Positions 44,662 to 53,274 are shown, counted from the stretch's first letter. The stretch is 64,000 bases of DNA from Streptomyces griseoflavus (GCF_014649995.1 NZ_BMUC01000022.1:49086-113085), one strand, 5' to 3'. The notes: generated by a model from the sequence alone, not told the origin. Made by a program: numbers and translations.

Positions 44662-45519
44662 GTGGCGTCCCATGTCAATCCCACCGTCAGGCGCCGCCGG
44701 CTCGGCCAGGAGCTGCGCAGGCTCCGCGAGCTCAAGGGCATGACGGCCGAGGAGGTGGCCGAGCGGCTGCTGGTCTCGCAGTCGAAGATCAGCCGCCTGG
44801 AGAACGGCCGGCGCAGCATCAGCCAGCGCGACGTGCGCGACCTGTGCGGGGTGTACGAGGTCGAGGACAGCCGGATCGTCGAGTCGCTGATGCAGATGGC
44901 CAAGGACTCCCGCCAGCAGGGCTGGTGGCACGCCTTCGGCGACATCCCGTACAGCGTCTACATCGGTTTGGAGACCGACGCGGAGTCGCTGCGCGTCTAC
45001 GAACCGCAGATCATCACCGGCCTGTTGCAGACCCGCGCGTACGCCGAGGCGATCGTCCAGGGCGGCTCGCCGGAGTCCACCGGGCAGGAGAACGACCGGC
45101 GGGTGGAGGTGCGGCTGCGGCGCCAGAGCCGGATCACCGCCGACACCGAACCGCTGCGCCTGTGGGTGGTGCTCGACGAGGCGTCCCTGCACCGGGTGGT
45201 CGGCAGCCGTCAGGTGATGCGCGAACAGCTCGAGCACGTCATGGAGCTGAGCCAGCTGCCGCACATCACCGTGCAGGTGCTGCCGTTCGAGGTCGGCGCG
45301 CACGCCGGCATCAACGGTCAGTACTCGATCCTGGAGTTCGCCGACGCGGCCGACTCGAGCGTGGTGTACATCGAGGGCGTCACCAGTGACCTGTACCTGG
45401 AGAAGCCGCACGACGTGCAGAAGTACACGGTGATGTACGAGCACCTGCGGGCGCAGTCACTGAACGTGGAACAGTCCCGCCGGCTGGTGGAACGCCTCGC
45501 GAAGGACTACGCACGCTGA
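44662..45519 (+). CDS. XRE-family regulator with DUF5753 domain
   Basis: A 285-residue regulator. The N-terminal XRE helix-turn-helix (about 10-70) contains LRRLRELKGMTAEEVAERL and SQSKISRLENGRRSIS; the C-terminal DUF5753 domain covers about 95-275 (YEPQIITGLLQTRAYAEAI). This type is paired with small DUF397 proteins in streptomycetes, in WhiJ-like and AbaA-locus-like systems that tune development and antibiotics. The DUF397 gene lies 226 bases downstream. GTG start with GGAGG about ten bases upstream. Confidence 0.9.
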   Translation: MASHVNPTVRRRRLGQELRRLRELKGMTAEEVAERLLVSQSKISRLENGRRSISQRDVRDLCGVYEVEDSRIVESLMQMAKDSRQQGWWHAFGDIPYSVYIGLETDAESLRVYEPQIITGLLQTRAYAEAIVQGGSPESTGQENDRRVEVRLRRQSRITADTEPLRLWVVLDEASLHRVVGSRQVMREQLEHVMELSQLPHITVQVLPFEVGAHAGINGQYSILEFADAADSSVVYIEGVTSDLYLEKPHDVQKYTVMYEHLRAQSLNVEQSRRLVERLAKDYAR

Positions 45520-45745
45520 GACGCCGCCAGTTGGGGGGCGGGATGCTACACCGCCGACGTGCCCGACTGGAAGTACCGCCTGGAATATGCCATCCGGACG
45601 AGTGAACGACCGCTCCGACCGGCGATGGTGGCGAGTAGCGTCGATCACGCCAACCACCAGTGGGGGTTGGCGCAATCCGTTCTGCGGGTCCCTGCCGGAA
45701 TGCGCAGGCCGGTGACGCAACTCAGCATCTGGCTACGGAGCGAAC

Positions 45746-45937
45746 ATGGCAATTCGTCTGGGCGCCACGGAAACGTGGACGACGTCCTCCTACACCAACA
45801 ACAACGGCGCCTGCGTCATGGTCAGGTCGACCACCGAGGCAGCGCTGGAACTCGGCGACACCAAGGTCCCCGAGGGCCCCAAGCTGGCCTTCCCCGCGGA
45901 CGCGTGGAGCGCCTTCGTGGCCACGGTCAAGGGCTGA
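45746..45937 (+). CDS. DUF397 small protein, partner of the XRE regulator
   Basis: A 63-residue protein with the DUF397 layout: TSSYTNNNGACVMV near the N-terminus, VRSTTEA, then FPADAWSAFVATVKG at the end. In WhiJ-like systems the DUF397 partner opposes the XRE repressor. GGAG lies five bases before the ATG. Confidence 0.9.
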   Translation: MAIRLGATETWTTSSYTNNNGACVMVRSTTEAALELGDTKVPEGPKLAFPADAWSAFVATVKG

Positions 45938-45970
45938 CGGCACCGGCGACCGTCCGCCGGCACCACCGCG

Positions 45971-46011
45971 GAGCCCTCTCGACCAGTCCGCCGTCCTCGC
46001 CGAGAGGGCTC
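45971..46011. terminator. Hairpin between convergent DUF397 and MerR genes
   Basis: GAGCCCTCTCG (45971-45981) pairs perfectly with CGAGAGGGCTC (46001-46011), with a 19-base loop. Confidence 0.6.
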
Positions 46012-46115
46012 GGCCGGGGTGCCCCCGGGCGCCCCCGCGGAGGGCCCCCCGGGGGCACCGGCCGGGCGCCGGGCCGGCGGGAGGCGCCGGACGCCCGCCG
46101 GGCCGGCGGACGGCG

Positions 46116-46973
46116 CTACCGAAGGGCCACCGGGAACGCCACGTCGCACACCGGGTCCTGCGGTCCCGCGGCATCCCAGTCCGCGAAGTACACCTCACGG
46201 CAGGGACCCGCCGGCGCCAGCCCCCGGCCCTCCATCCACTCCTCCACCGCCTCGAACACGGCCAGGATCTGCGGATACGCCACCTGCGCCTTGGTGATCC
46301 GGACGTAGGCCAGCCGCCGCGCCGGCTCCACCCGCACCGTCGTCCCCCGGGTCCGGCCCGGACCGGCGGCCCAGGCGCGTGCCGCAGCCTCGTCGGCGAC
46401 CGGCACGCACGCCTCCGCGGGACCGTCGCTCTCCGCCGACACATCGGAGTGGTACGCCACGAACGGCACCCCGGCCGGGCCCCCGCACTGCCCGGCCGCC
46501 GCCTCCAGCCGGCCCAGCGCCGCCCCGATCCACGCCGGCAGCTCGTCCGCGAGGATGTGCCGCGACTCGGTGACCAGCACCTGCTCCGGCACCTCGGCCG
46601 TCTCGACCGTGAACGTTCCGTACATCTCGGAGCTCCTCCCCGACAACCGTCCACGGAGGTACTCGGCGAGCGTCCGCTGCTCGGCGTGCCGCGCCTCGAC
46701 GCCCGCCCAGTAGGCGGCGAGCCGTTCGGCCCCGGCCGCGGCGTCGTCCGCGTCGACGACCTCGGCGATCCGCGCCAGCGGCATGTCCAGCCGCCGCAAC
46801 AGCGCCACCAGCCGGGCCCGTTCGACCTGACCCGCCCGGTAGAACCGGTAACCGGTGCCCTCGTCGACCCGCGCCGGGGCCAGCAGCCCCAAACGGTCGT
46901 ACAGCCGCAGCGCCTTGGCCGACAGCCGGGCCCGCGCCGCGAACGCCCCGATGGAGAGCAGTTCCTCGTCCAC
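46116..46973 (-). CDS. MerR-family regulator with GyrI-like ligand domain (BmrR type)
   Basis: A 285-residue activator. The N-terminal MerR domain (about 1-75) has SIGAFAARARLSAKALRLYD and the wing GYRFYRAGQVERARLV; a coiled-coil dimer helix (about 75-115) and a C-terminal GyrI/effector domain follow (about 125-285). BmrR relatives bind cationic drugs and twist their own promoter. I start at GTG 46973, with GGAGGA seven bases upstream, rather than GTG 46991, which lies inside a hairpin. The promoter upstream is a classical MerR promoter (separate entry), so the gene is probably autoregulated. Confidence 0.87.
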   Translation of the reverse strand: MDEELLSIGAFAARARLSAKALRLYDRLGLLAPARVDEGTGYRFYRAGQVERARLVALLRRLDMPLARIAEVVDADDAAAGAERLAAYWAGVEARHAEQRTLAEYLRGRLSGRSSEMYGTFTVETAEVPEQVLVTESRHILADELPAWIGAALGRLEAAAGQCGGPAGVPFVAYHSDVSAESDGPAEACVPVADEAAARAWAAGPGRTRGTTVRVEPARRLAYVRITKAQVAYPQILAVFEAVEEWMEGRGLAPAGPCREVYFADWDAAGPQDPVCDVAFPVALR

Positions 46974-46982
46974 GCCGCCGTC

Positions 46983-47019
46983 CTCCGTCACCGGGCGGCC
47001 GTTCCGCCCGGTGACGGAG
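46983..47019 (-). promoter_or_regulatory. 16-base-pair hairpin in the MerR gene leader
   Basis: CTCCGTCACCGGGCGG (46983-46998) and its exact complement (47004-47019) flank a five-base loop. In the mRNA the hairpin ends within the GGAGGA ribosome site of GTG 46973, so it could restrict translation. Confidence 0.55.
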
Positions 47020-47050
47020 ACGCTCCACCCTGCCCCAGGGGCAAGGTCAA
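47020..47050 (-). promoter_or_regulatory. MerR-type promoter with 19-base spacer and dyad operator
   Basis: Minus strand: TTGACC (-35, 47050-47045), exactly 19 bases, then GAGCGT (-10, 47025-47020). The spacer holds the dyad ACCTTGCCCC-T-GGGGCAGGGT (47047-47027, one mismatch). An overlong spacer filled by a dyad is the hallmark of MerR control. Confidence 0.7.
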
Positions 47051-47053
47051 CGC

Positions 47054-47563
47054 TCAGCCGATCGCCTTCTCCACGGCCGCCACCAGCTCCGCCGACTCCG
47101 GCTCGGTCTGCGGCGCGAACCGGGCGACGACCTCGCCGTCCCGCCCGATCAGGAACTTCTCGAAGTTCCAGCGGACGTCCCCGCTGTGCCCCTCACCGTC
47201 GGCGACACCGACCAGCCGCTCGTACAGCGCGTGCCGCCCCTCCCCGTTGACCTCGACCTTCTCGGTCATCGGGAACGTCACCCCGTACGTCGCCGAACAG
47301 AACTCGGCGATCTCCTCCGCGCTGCCCGGCTCCTGCCCGAGGAACTGGTTGCAGGGCACGCCGAGCACGGTGAAGCCCCGCTCCGCGTACCGCTCGTGCA
47401 GCTTCTCCAGCCCGGCGTACTGCGGGGTCAGCCCGCACTTGGAGGCCACGTTCACGACGAGCACGACCCGGCCCGCGTACTGGGCGAGGTCCGCCGGACC
47501 GCCGTTCAGGGCGCCGATCCCGACATCGAGGGGAGAGGTGCGGTTGTTCTCTGCAGTCGTCAT
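47054..47563 (-). CDS. Glutathione peroxidase-family thiol peroxidase
   Basis: A 169-residue thioredoxin-fold peroxidase. Catalytic residues are in NVASKCGLTPQY (Cys), VPCNQFLGQEP (Gln, with a likely resolving Cys) and WNFEKFLIGRDG (Trp). Actinobacteria lack glutathione, so thioredoxin or mycothiol is the probable reductant. The stop codon lies four bases beyond the MerR promoter. TAGGGT lies six bases before the ATG, suggesting a leaderless message. Confidence 0.93.
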   Translation of the reverse strand: MTTAENNRTSPLDVGIGALNGGPADLAQYAGRVVLVVNVASKCGLTPQYAGLEKLHERYAERGFTVLGVPCNQFLGQEPGSAEEIAEFCSATYGVTFPMTEKVEVNGEGRHALYERLVGVADGEGHSGDVRWNFEKFLIGRDGEVVARFAPQTEPESAELVAAVEKAIG

Positions 47564-47569
47564 GGGCCG

Positions 47570-47575
47570 ACCCTA
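47570..47575 (-). promoter_or_regulatory. -10 box of a leaderless transcript
   Basis: TAGGGT on the minus strand, six bases before ATG 47563. Confidence 0.4.
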
Positions 47576-47644
47576 GCCCCGGCGGAGGACCCACCCGCGC
47601 CCGGCCCGCGCTCCGCCTCCGCCCGGACCCCGGCCCGCACGACG

Positions 47645-48742
47645 AGCGGCCTGGCCCTGGCCACACTCGTCCACCGGCAGACCGCCTCACCCCTGCTGTC
47701 CGCCCTGAGCATGTTCGGCCCGTCCCTCGCCCACGTCCTCGGCGCGACGCTCCTGATGTCCGCCGCCGACCGCCTCCCGCCACGGGCCGCCACCGCCGGC
47801 ACGGCACTGGCCTTCGCGGCGGCCACGACCCTGCTCGCCCTGCCCGGCCTCCCCCTCCCCGTCGTCTTCGCCGTCCTCCTCTGCCAAGGGCTCGTCGCGT
47901 CGGTGGGCGGGGGAGTGGGGTGGGGTCTGCTCAACGAAATACTCCCCAAGGACGGCTACCTGCTGGGCCGTTCCGTCTTCACCATGATGCACGGCCTCGC
48001 ACGGATCACCGGCTACGCGACGGGCGGCCTCCTGCTGGCCCTCCTCTCCCCGCGCCCGGCGCTGCTCCTCGCGGCGGCCCTGTACGGCACGGCGGCGCTC
48101 GTCGCCCGCCTCGGGCTGTCCCGCCGTCCCCCGCGCGCCACCGGCCGCCCCTCCGTACGGGCCACCCGGCACGCCAACGCCCGCCTCTGGTCGTCCCCGG
48201 CCCGCCGCCACGTCTACCTCGGCCTGTGGCTCCCCAACGGCCTGATCGTCGGCTGCGAATCCCTCTACGTCTCCCACGCCCCCGACGCCGCCGGCGTCCT
48301 CTTCGCCTGCGCGGCCGCGGGCATGCTGGCCGGCGACGTGACGGTCGGCCGCCTGATCCCACCGCACCGCCGCCGGCGCCTGACCACCCCGCTCCTGCTG
48401 CTCCTCGCCACGCCCTACCTCCCCCTCGTCCTCCACCCGCCCCTCGCCGTGACCGCCGTGCTGGTCACCGTCGCCTCCGCCGGGTTCGGGGCGAGCCTGG
48501 TCCAGCAGGAGCGGCTGATGGCCCTCACCCCGCCGGACCTCTCCGGCCACGCCCTCGGCCTGCACTCCTCCGGCATGCTCACGATGCAGGGCGCGAGCGC
48601 GGCCCTGGCGGGCGGCCTCGCCCAGCTCACCTCACCCACGACCGCGATGACGACCCTCGCGGCGGCGTCGACCGCCGTGACCCTCCTCCTGGCGACCACG
48701 AGACCCGCCCCGGCCGCGCACGGCGTCCCGTCCCGGGCCTGA
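47645..48742 (+). pseudogene. N-terminally truncated MFS transporter
   Basis: About 365 codons of an MFS protein of the group beginning with a SGLALATLVHRQTASPLL stretch in helix 1. The rest (VVFAVLLCQGLVAS, GYATGGLLLALLSP, VTVASAGFGASLVQQE) reads intact to the stop. The normal N-terminal 25-30 residues are absent: upstream of about 47645 the reading frame is low-complexity and has no ATG, GTG or TTG near the expected start, and the other frames do not hold the missing part. The first in-frame ATG is inside helix 2 (47707). A 5' deletion at the junction with the peroxidase promoter is likely; expression from an unusual start cannot be excluded. Confidence 0.6.
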
Positions 48743-48831
48743 ACGTCCGGGTCCCGGCCGCGCACGGCGGCTCGTCCCCCGGCCTGACTCCCGCCATCGC
48801 AGAACCGGACCGCACGACCCCGGGCCGCGCC

Positions 48832-49518
48832 CTACTCCTCCGGCGCCCCGCCCTCCACCAGCCGCTCCGCGATGTCGTCCGCCCAGGCCTGGGCCCAGCG
48901 GCGCAGGGACGCGACCGACGCGGCGTCCAGGCCGTGGGCGCGGAACCCGGCGTCGTCGAGCCATTCCGCGCCGGTCAGCCGGGACTGCAGTTCGGCGAGG
49001 TCGAAGGTGTCGGGGGCGTGGCGGCGCCCGAGTTCCTCCAGCTCCGGGTGGCTCCAGCGGTCCGCGACCGCGTGGACGTCGACGAGGTCACGGGCCAGTC
49101 CGCGGTCCGCCAGCGCGCGCACGGTCGTACCGACCAGGTCCTCCACGGAGAGCGCCGGCCCGGCCGCCGTCTCCACCACCGGCCGCCACAGCACCTCCTT
49201 GCGCAGGTCGGCCCGGTACTCCGCCCCGGTCGCGGGATCGCCGACCACCAGCCGCGCGGTCAGCGGATCGAGGTCCGGCCCCGTGACCGCCCACCCGCGC
49301 GCCTCCAGCCCGGCCCGCACCGCGCCGGCGATCTCCGCCATCGCCGCGGGATGCTCGGTGGCCAGATCCACCCCGCGGCTGACCCGGGCGTCCACCAGCC
49401 CGTGCGCCCGTACGGCGTCACCGCCGGCCAGGACGAGCCCGTACGGCGTCCCGGCGGCGAGCAGATCGCCCGCCAGCCGCTCGTGCACGGCGTCCACGCC
49501 GGCCGGGGGTGAGGTCAT
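48832..49518 (-). CDS. AbiEii-like nucleotidyltransferase-fold protein
   Basis: A 228-residue protein related to the nucleotidyltransferase AbiEii/AbiGii family. The G-[GS]-x-D region reads LVLAGGDAVRAHGL and the following conserved strand ARVSRGVDLATEH; active AbiEii toxins have S-x-D-x-D, of which only VDL remains here. A helical C-terminus follows. There is no AbiEi antitoxin gene beside it, so a complete toxin-antitoxin pair is not visible. GACAAT six bases before the ATG suggests a leaderless start. Confidence 0.7.
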   Translation of the reverse strand: MTSPPAGVDAVHERLAGDLLAAGTPYGLVLAGGDAVRAHGLVDARVSRGVDLATEHPAAMAEIAGAVRAGLEARGWAVTGPDLDPLTARLVVGDPATGAEYRADLRKEVLWRPVVETAAGPALSVEDLVGTTVRALADRGLARDLVDVHAVADRWSHPELEELGRRHAPDTFDLAELQSRLTGAEWLDDAGFRAHGLDAASVASLRRWAQAWADDIAERLVEGGAPEE

Positions 49519-49524
49519 GCCCCG

Positions 49525-49530
49525 ATTGTC
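49525..49530 (-). promoter_or_regulatory. -10 box of a leaderless transcript
   Basis: GACAAT on the minus strand, six bases before ATG 49518; the same 15-base context precedes the gene at 21442. Confidence 0.35.
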
Positions 49531-49551
49531 GCGCAGGGCGGCGCGCCCGCC

Positions 49552-51102
49552 CTACGCCCGCCAGTAGCCGCGCCGGAGCAGCACCGCCAGCGGGACGATC
49601 TCGATGCGGCCGAGGAACATCAGCGCGGTGAGGACCACCTTCGACACCGCGCCGAGCGGCGCGTACGAACCGAACGGGCCGAGTTCGCCGAACGCCGGGC
49701 CGACGTTGCCCAGGCAGGCCGCGGCGGCGCCGAGCGCGGTGAAGGCGCCGGTGCCGGGCGCACTCACCGCGGCGTCGGCGGCCAGGCACAGCGTGCCGAC
49801 CGCGAGGGCCAGCACGTACAGCAGGGCGAACACGAGCGCCGAGCGGAGCGCGCGGTCGTCGACCACCCGGCCGCTCACCCGCACCGGGAGCACCGCGTCG
49901 GGATGCACGGCCTGCTCCAGTTGGTGGCGGGTGAAGCGGAAGAGGACGAGATGGCGGACGACCTTCACCGAACCGCTCGCCGACCCCGCGCACGCCCCGA
50001 CGAACATCAGCGCCAGCAGGGTGAGCGCGGCGAGCGTCCCCCAGTGCGACCAGTCCACCGTCGCGAAGCCGGTGGTGGTCATCACCGAGACCGTCTGGAA
50101 GACCGCGTGCCGGACACCGCCGGGCCCCTGCACCGCCCCGGCCGCGAACAGCTCGGCCGCCAGCACGGCCGACCCCGCCACGAGCAGCGCCAGGTACAGG
50201 CGCAGTTCCTCGTCGCGGAGTCCGGCCCGGAACTGACGCAGCACGGCGAGCCGGTACAGCCGCAGCAGGTTCACCCCGGCCACCACCATCAGCGCGCACA
50301 GCACCCACTGCGTGACCGGCGCCAGGTCCCGGGCCGAACCGGCGTCCGGGGTGAACCCGCCGAGGGCCACGGCGGACGTCGCGTAGGAGAAGGCGTGGAA
50401 CAGGTCCATCCGCCGGTCCAGCCCGGCCCAGCCCAGACCGGCCAGGACCAGGACACCGGCCGCCGTCACCGCGAGGTAGATCTTCCACAGCCGCCGGGCG
50501 GTCCCGCGCACGGTCGCGCCGAGCGACTCCATCTCCACCGGTCCCGGCAGCTCCGAGCGCAGCAGCTCACGGCCCCCGATGCGCAGCCGCGGCAGCACCG
50601 CCAGCGCGAGCACGATGATGCCCAGACCGCCGAGGACGAGGGTGAGCTGCCGCCAGAACAGCATGTCGGTGCCGACCGCGTCCACGTCGGTCAGCACCGA
50701 CGCCCCGGTGGCGGTGAACCCCGACATCGCCTCGAAGTAGGCGTCGACCGGGTGGTCGAGCTGCGGGACACGGCCCAGCAGGAACGGCAGCGCGCCGAAC
50801 GCGGGCACGAGCAGCCAGACCGCGACGACGACGAGGAAACCCTCCCGGACGCCCAGCGGCGGCCGGCCGCCCGTCAGACGCCTGAGCGCCAGACCCGTCA
50901 CCGCCGTCACGGCCCCGGCGACGAGGAAGGGCCAGGGAGGCTCGCCGGTCACCAGCGAGACGACCGCCGGGGCGAGGAACGCGAGCGCGAACCAGGCGAG
51001 GAGACCGCCCACGACCCCCAGCGCGGTCCGCAGGTCGACGCCGAGCCGCCCGCGGGCCGGCCGGCGGCGCGGACGGCGCGGCGCCGTGTCCGGGGGCGTC
51101 AC
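49552..51102 (-). CDS. trkH: TrkH-type potassium uptake membrane subunit
   Basis: A 516-residue inner-membrane protein with the four pore repeats of Trk/Ktr channels; filter-like segments are TATGAS, TSAVALGGF, TTTGFATVDW and CLGNVGPAF. By analogy it conducts K+ and is gated by the cytosolic TrkA ring. GTG 51102 overlaps the trkA stop by four bases (GTGA), so translation is coupled. A long basic N-terminus (RRPRRRPARGR) precedes the first helix. Confidence 0.92.
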   Translation of the reverse strand: MTPPDTAPRRPRRRPARGRLGVDLRTALGVVGGLLAWFALAFLAPAVVSLVTGEPPWPFLVAGAVTAVTGLALRRLTGGRPPLGVREGFLVVVAVWLLVPAFGALPFLLGRVPQLDHPVDAYFEAMSGFTATGASVLTDVDAVGTDMLFWRQLTLVLGGLGIIVLALAVLPRLRIGGRELLRSELPGPVEMESLGATVRGTARRLWKIYLAVTAAGVLVLAGLGWAGLDRRMDLFHAFSYATSAVALGGFTPDAGSARDLAPVTQWVLCALMVVAGVNLLRLYRLAVLRQFRAGLRDEELRLYLALLVAGSAVLAAELFAAGAVQGPGGVRHAVFQTVSVMTTTGFATVDWSHWGTLAALTLLALMFVGACAGSASGSVKVVRHLVLFRFTRHQLEQAVHPDAVLPVRVSGRVVDDRALRSALVFALLYVLALAVGTLCLAADAAVSAPGTGAFTALGAAAACLGNVGPAFGELGPFGSYAPLGAVSKVVLTALMFLGRIEIVPLAVLLRRGYWRA

Positions 51103-52412
51103 AGGTCGTGCTCGATCGCGGGGACGCGCTCGGGTTCGCTCAGCACGACGGCACGGTCCCCGGGCCGCAGTTCGTCCGTCCCGTCGGGGAAGAACACCGC
51201 ACCGTCCCGGACGATCGCCCCCACCCCGGCCGCGGGCACCGCGTCGACCGGCCGGTGCGCGTACCGGCTGTCCGCCCGCACGGTGATGTCGAGGACCTCG
51301 AAACGGTCGTCCCCCAGCATCGCCACCTGCCGGGTGCGCTCGCCGAAGGTGAAGCGGGCCATCTTCTCGGCCGTCTCGTCACCCGGGTCGATCGTCACGT
51401 CGACGCCGGCCGCCTCGAAGACCGCGGCGGCGGCGGGGTCGGCGAGGACCGTCAGCGTCAGCCCGACGCCGTGGAGGCGCGCCAGCACCGCCCCGTGCAG
51501 GTTCCGCGAGTCGTCCCCGCCCGCGAACACCGCCGCCCCCGCCGTGCCGACGCGTTCCCGGTGCAGGAACTCCGCGTCGAGTCCCGAGGCGTGGTACACC
51601 CGTGCCCGGTCCAGCGCGTCCGCGGCCGCGCGCGCCCGTACCGCGTCCGGCTCGATCACCCGTACGGAGAACCCCGCGTCCAGCAGTACCCGGGCGATGG
51701 CCGTCCCCCTCCGGCCGGCGCCGAACAGCGCGACCTCCCTGACCGGGTCCGCCCCGCTGACCAGCCGGCCCCACGCGCGGGCCGCCGCCGGCGACGCCAT
51801 CACGATCACCCAGTCGCCGGGCCGCACCACCTCACGCCCGGTCGGCCTGATCCACTCCCCGTCCCGCACGACGGCGACCACCCGCGAATCGGCGGGCAGA
51901 CCCGCGTCGGACAGCGGCCGCCCGGCGAACCGCGGCGGCCTCCCCTCGTGGACGTCCACCCCGAGCACGACCACCTCACCCCCCGCGAAGAAGTCCACGT
52001 GCCGGGCGCCCGGCACGTGGAGGACACGCGCGACGGCACTCGCGGTCTCGTACGCCGTCGAGACGAGGAGGTCCACGTCGAGGTCACCCGCGCGCCAGGC
52101 CGGCAGGTAGTCCGTTCCGGTGGCCCGCACCACCGTCCGCGCCGACGACAGCCGGCGGGCCAGCATGGCGATCACCAGGTTGACCTCGTCCCGTGACGTG
52201 CACGCCAGGACCAGTTCCGCGTCGGCCACACCGGCGTCGAGCAGCGTCTCGCGCCGGGTGCCGCTGCCGCGCGTGACGCGCACGTCGTAGGTGTGGGACA
52301 GGGCCTGCAGACGCGCCTCGTCGATGTCGATCACCGTGCAGTCGTGCGTCTCGGCGAGCGACTTGACCACGGTGTGGCCGACCTGGCCCGCACCCACCAC
52401 GATGACCCGCAT
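51099..52412 (-). CDS. trkA: TrkA-type potassium channel regulator
   Basis: A 437-residue cytoplasmic ring protein with two RCK_N/RCK_C modules. The NAD-binding motif GAGQVGHTVVKSLAE is at the N-terminus and a second nucleotide-binding half starts LFGAGRRGTAIARVLLD near 230. It binds NAD or ADP/ATP and gates TrkH. First gene of a two-gene operon. No ribosome site; CACGAT six bases upstream suggests a leaderless start. Confidence 0.92.
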   Translation of the reverse strand: MRVIVVGAGQVGHTVVKSLAETHDCTVIDIDEARLQALSHTYDVRVTRGSGTRRETLLDAGVADAELVLACTSRDEVNLVIAMLARRLSSARTVVRATGTDYLPAWRAGDLDVDLLVSTAYETASAVARVLHVPGARHVDFFAGGEVVVLGVDVHEGRPPRFAGRPLSDAGLPADSRVVAVVRDGEWIRPTGREVVRPGDWVIVMASPAAARAWGRLVSGADPVREVALFGAGRRGTAIARVLLDAGFSVRVIEPDAVRARAAADALDRARVYHASGLDAEFLHRERVGTAGAAVFAGGDDSRNLHGAVLARLHGVGLTLTVLADPAAAAVFEAAGVDVTIDPGDETAEKMARFTFGERTRQVAMLGDDRFEVLDITVRADSRYAHRPVDAVPAAGVGAIVRDGAVFFPDGTDELRPGDRAVVLSEPERVPAIEHDL

Positions 52413-52528
52413 ACCGGCATCGTGGCACGCCCGGCTCCCGGCCGCCGGGAAGCCCCCGTCCGCCCGGGCGTCCCGGCACCGACGGGAAACCGTTCACCTG
52501 TACGGGGGTAAATCTGTCGTGGCCGCTG

Positions 52529-52557
52529 TAGACATTCGGAGGGGAGGGGGGTACTGT
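52529..52557 (+). promoter_or_regulatory. Strong vegetative-type promoter of the structured leader
   Basis: TAGACA (52529-52534), 17 bases, TACTGT (52552-52557). This is the best HrdB-like promoter in the window. The start would be near 52564, almost 400 bases before the next gene. Confidence 0.65.
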
Positions 52558-52623
52558 CTCTCTCGTAGCCAAGGAGTCTTCAGGGCGAGGCAGACATGAA
52601 CTGCCCGCATGGAGGAATGACAT

Positions 52624-52664
52624 CGCGCCCGTCGGCGGCCTTCGCCGGCCGCCGACGGGGCGCG
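52624..52664 (+). terminator. Strong hairpin in the leader (terminator/attenuator)
   Basis: CCCGTCGGCGGCC and GGCCGCCGACGGG pair around the loop TTCGCC; the stem extends by four more pairs (CGCG/CGCG) past a one-base bulge. Confidence 0.6.
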
Positions 52665-52897
52665 CGACCCACCCACGGCACCCGACCGGTGCTCACGAAG
52701 GAAGAGAGAAGGAGGCGGACGCCATCAGGATCGCCCGGGCGAGAACGGTCCGCCCGGGTACCGCAGGCCCCGGAACGGAAGGTGGTCCCACGGTCACGCA
52801 TCCGCGATCCCCGCACACTCCGCCCCACGCCCGGGGCCGGTGCGGAAACAGAAGGCCGGCCGTGCAGTAGGCCGGCAGATGGTGTTACAAATCCCTC

Positions 52898-52929
52898 GGG
52901 GCCTTGGTGCCGTACGGCACCAAGGCCCC
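52898..52929. promoter_or_regulatory. Perfect 32-base palindrome before the MerR-type gene
   Basis: GGGGCCTTGGTGCCGT followed directly by its exact complement, 28 bases before the start codon. As DNA it could bind a dimer; as RNA it forms a 14-pair hairpin with the loop GTAC. It may be an operator for the MerR-type protein or an attenuator. Confidence 0.6.
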
Positions 52930-52956
52930 TCGACGTATGAACCGACAGAGGTGCAG

Positions 52957-53274
52957 ATGACCGCAGACACACCGCTCGACCGACTCGACGACGACGACTA
53001 CCCCGCCTACACCATGGGACGGGCAGCGGAGATGCTCGGGACCACGCCCGCTTTCCTCCGGGCCCTCGGTGAGGCACGGCTGATCACGCCCCTGCGGTCC
53101 GAGGGCGGCCACCGCCGCTACTCCCGCTACCAGCTGCGGATCGCGGCCCGGGCCCGCGAGATGGTCGACCAGGGCACCGCCATCGAGGCGGCCTGCCGCA
53201 TCATCATCCTGGAAGACCAACTGGAAGAGGCCCAGCGGATCAACGACGAACTGCGCCGGAAGGCGGACGCCTGA
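52957..53274 (+). CDS. Small MerR-type helix-turn-helix regulator
   Basis: A 105-residue protein conserved in actinobacteria. An N-terminal acidic stretch is followed by a MerR helix-turn-helix (about 18-70: YTMGRAAEMLGTTPAFLRAL, wing GGHRRYSRYQLRIA) and a terminal helix (DQLEEAQRINDELRRKA) for dimerisation. There is no effector domain, so it may act as a constitutive DNA binder or a partner of another factor. AGAGGTG lies before the ATG. A long structured leader with a perfect palindrome precedes it. Confidence 0.88.
   Translation: MTADTPLDRLDDDDYPAYTMGRAAEMLGTTPAFLRALGEARLITPLRSEGGHRRYSRYQLRIAARAREMVDQGTAIEAACRIIILEDQLEEAQRINDELRRKADA

Larger units (their letters stand above)
52564..52956 (+). 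ncRNA. Structured 5' leader or small RNA upstream of a MerR-type gene
   Basis: Between the promoter and the MerR-type gene lie about 390 transcribed bases. They hold a 17-base-pair hairpin at 52624-52664, a purine-rich AAGGAAGAGAGAAGGAGG tract near 52698-52715, a GCCGGC/GCCGGC pair near 52860, and a perfect 32-base palindrome at 52898-52929. The first hairpin could end a separate RNA of about 100 bases; read-through would reach the MerR gene. The open frame through the leader has unlike codon use, so I do not call a protein. Confidence 0.5.

Noticed and set aside
48832-49518. AbiE toxin-antitoxin system
   Set aside because: No AbiEi antitoxin gene is adjacent and the S-x-D-x-D catalytic motif is incomplete.
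52596-52940. 114-codon frame (MNCPHGG...) in the structured leader
   Set aside because: Third-position base use is random and many codons rare in Streptomyces occur (AGA, CCA, TCA, GGA); the hairpins explain the conservation better.
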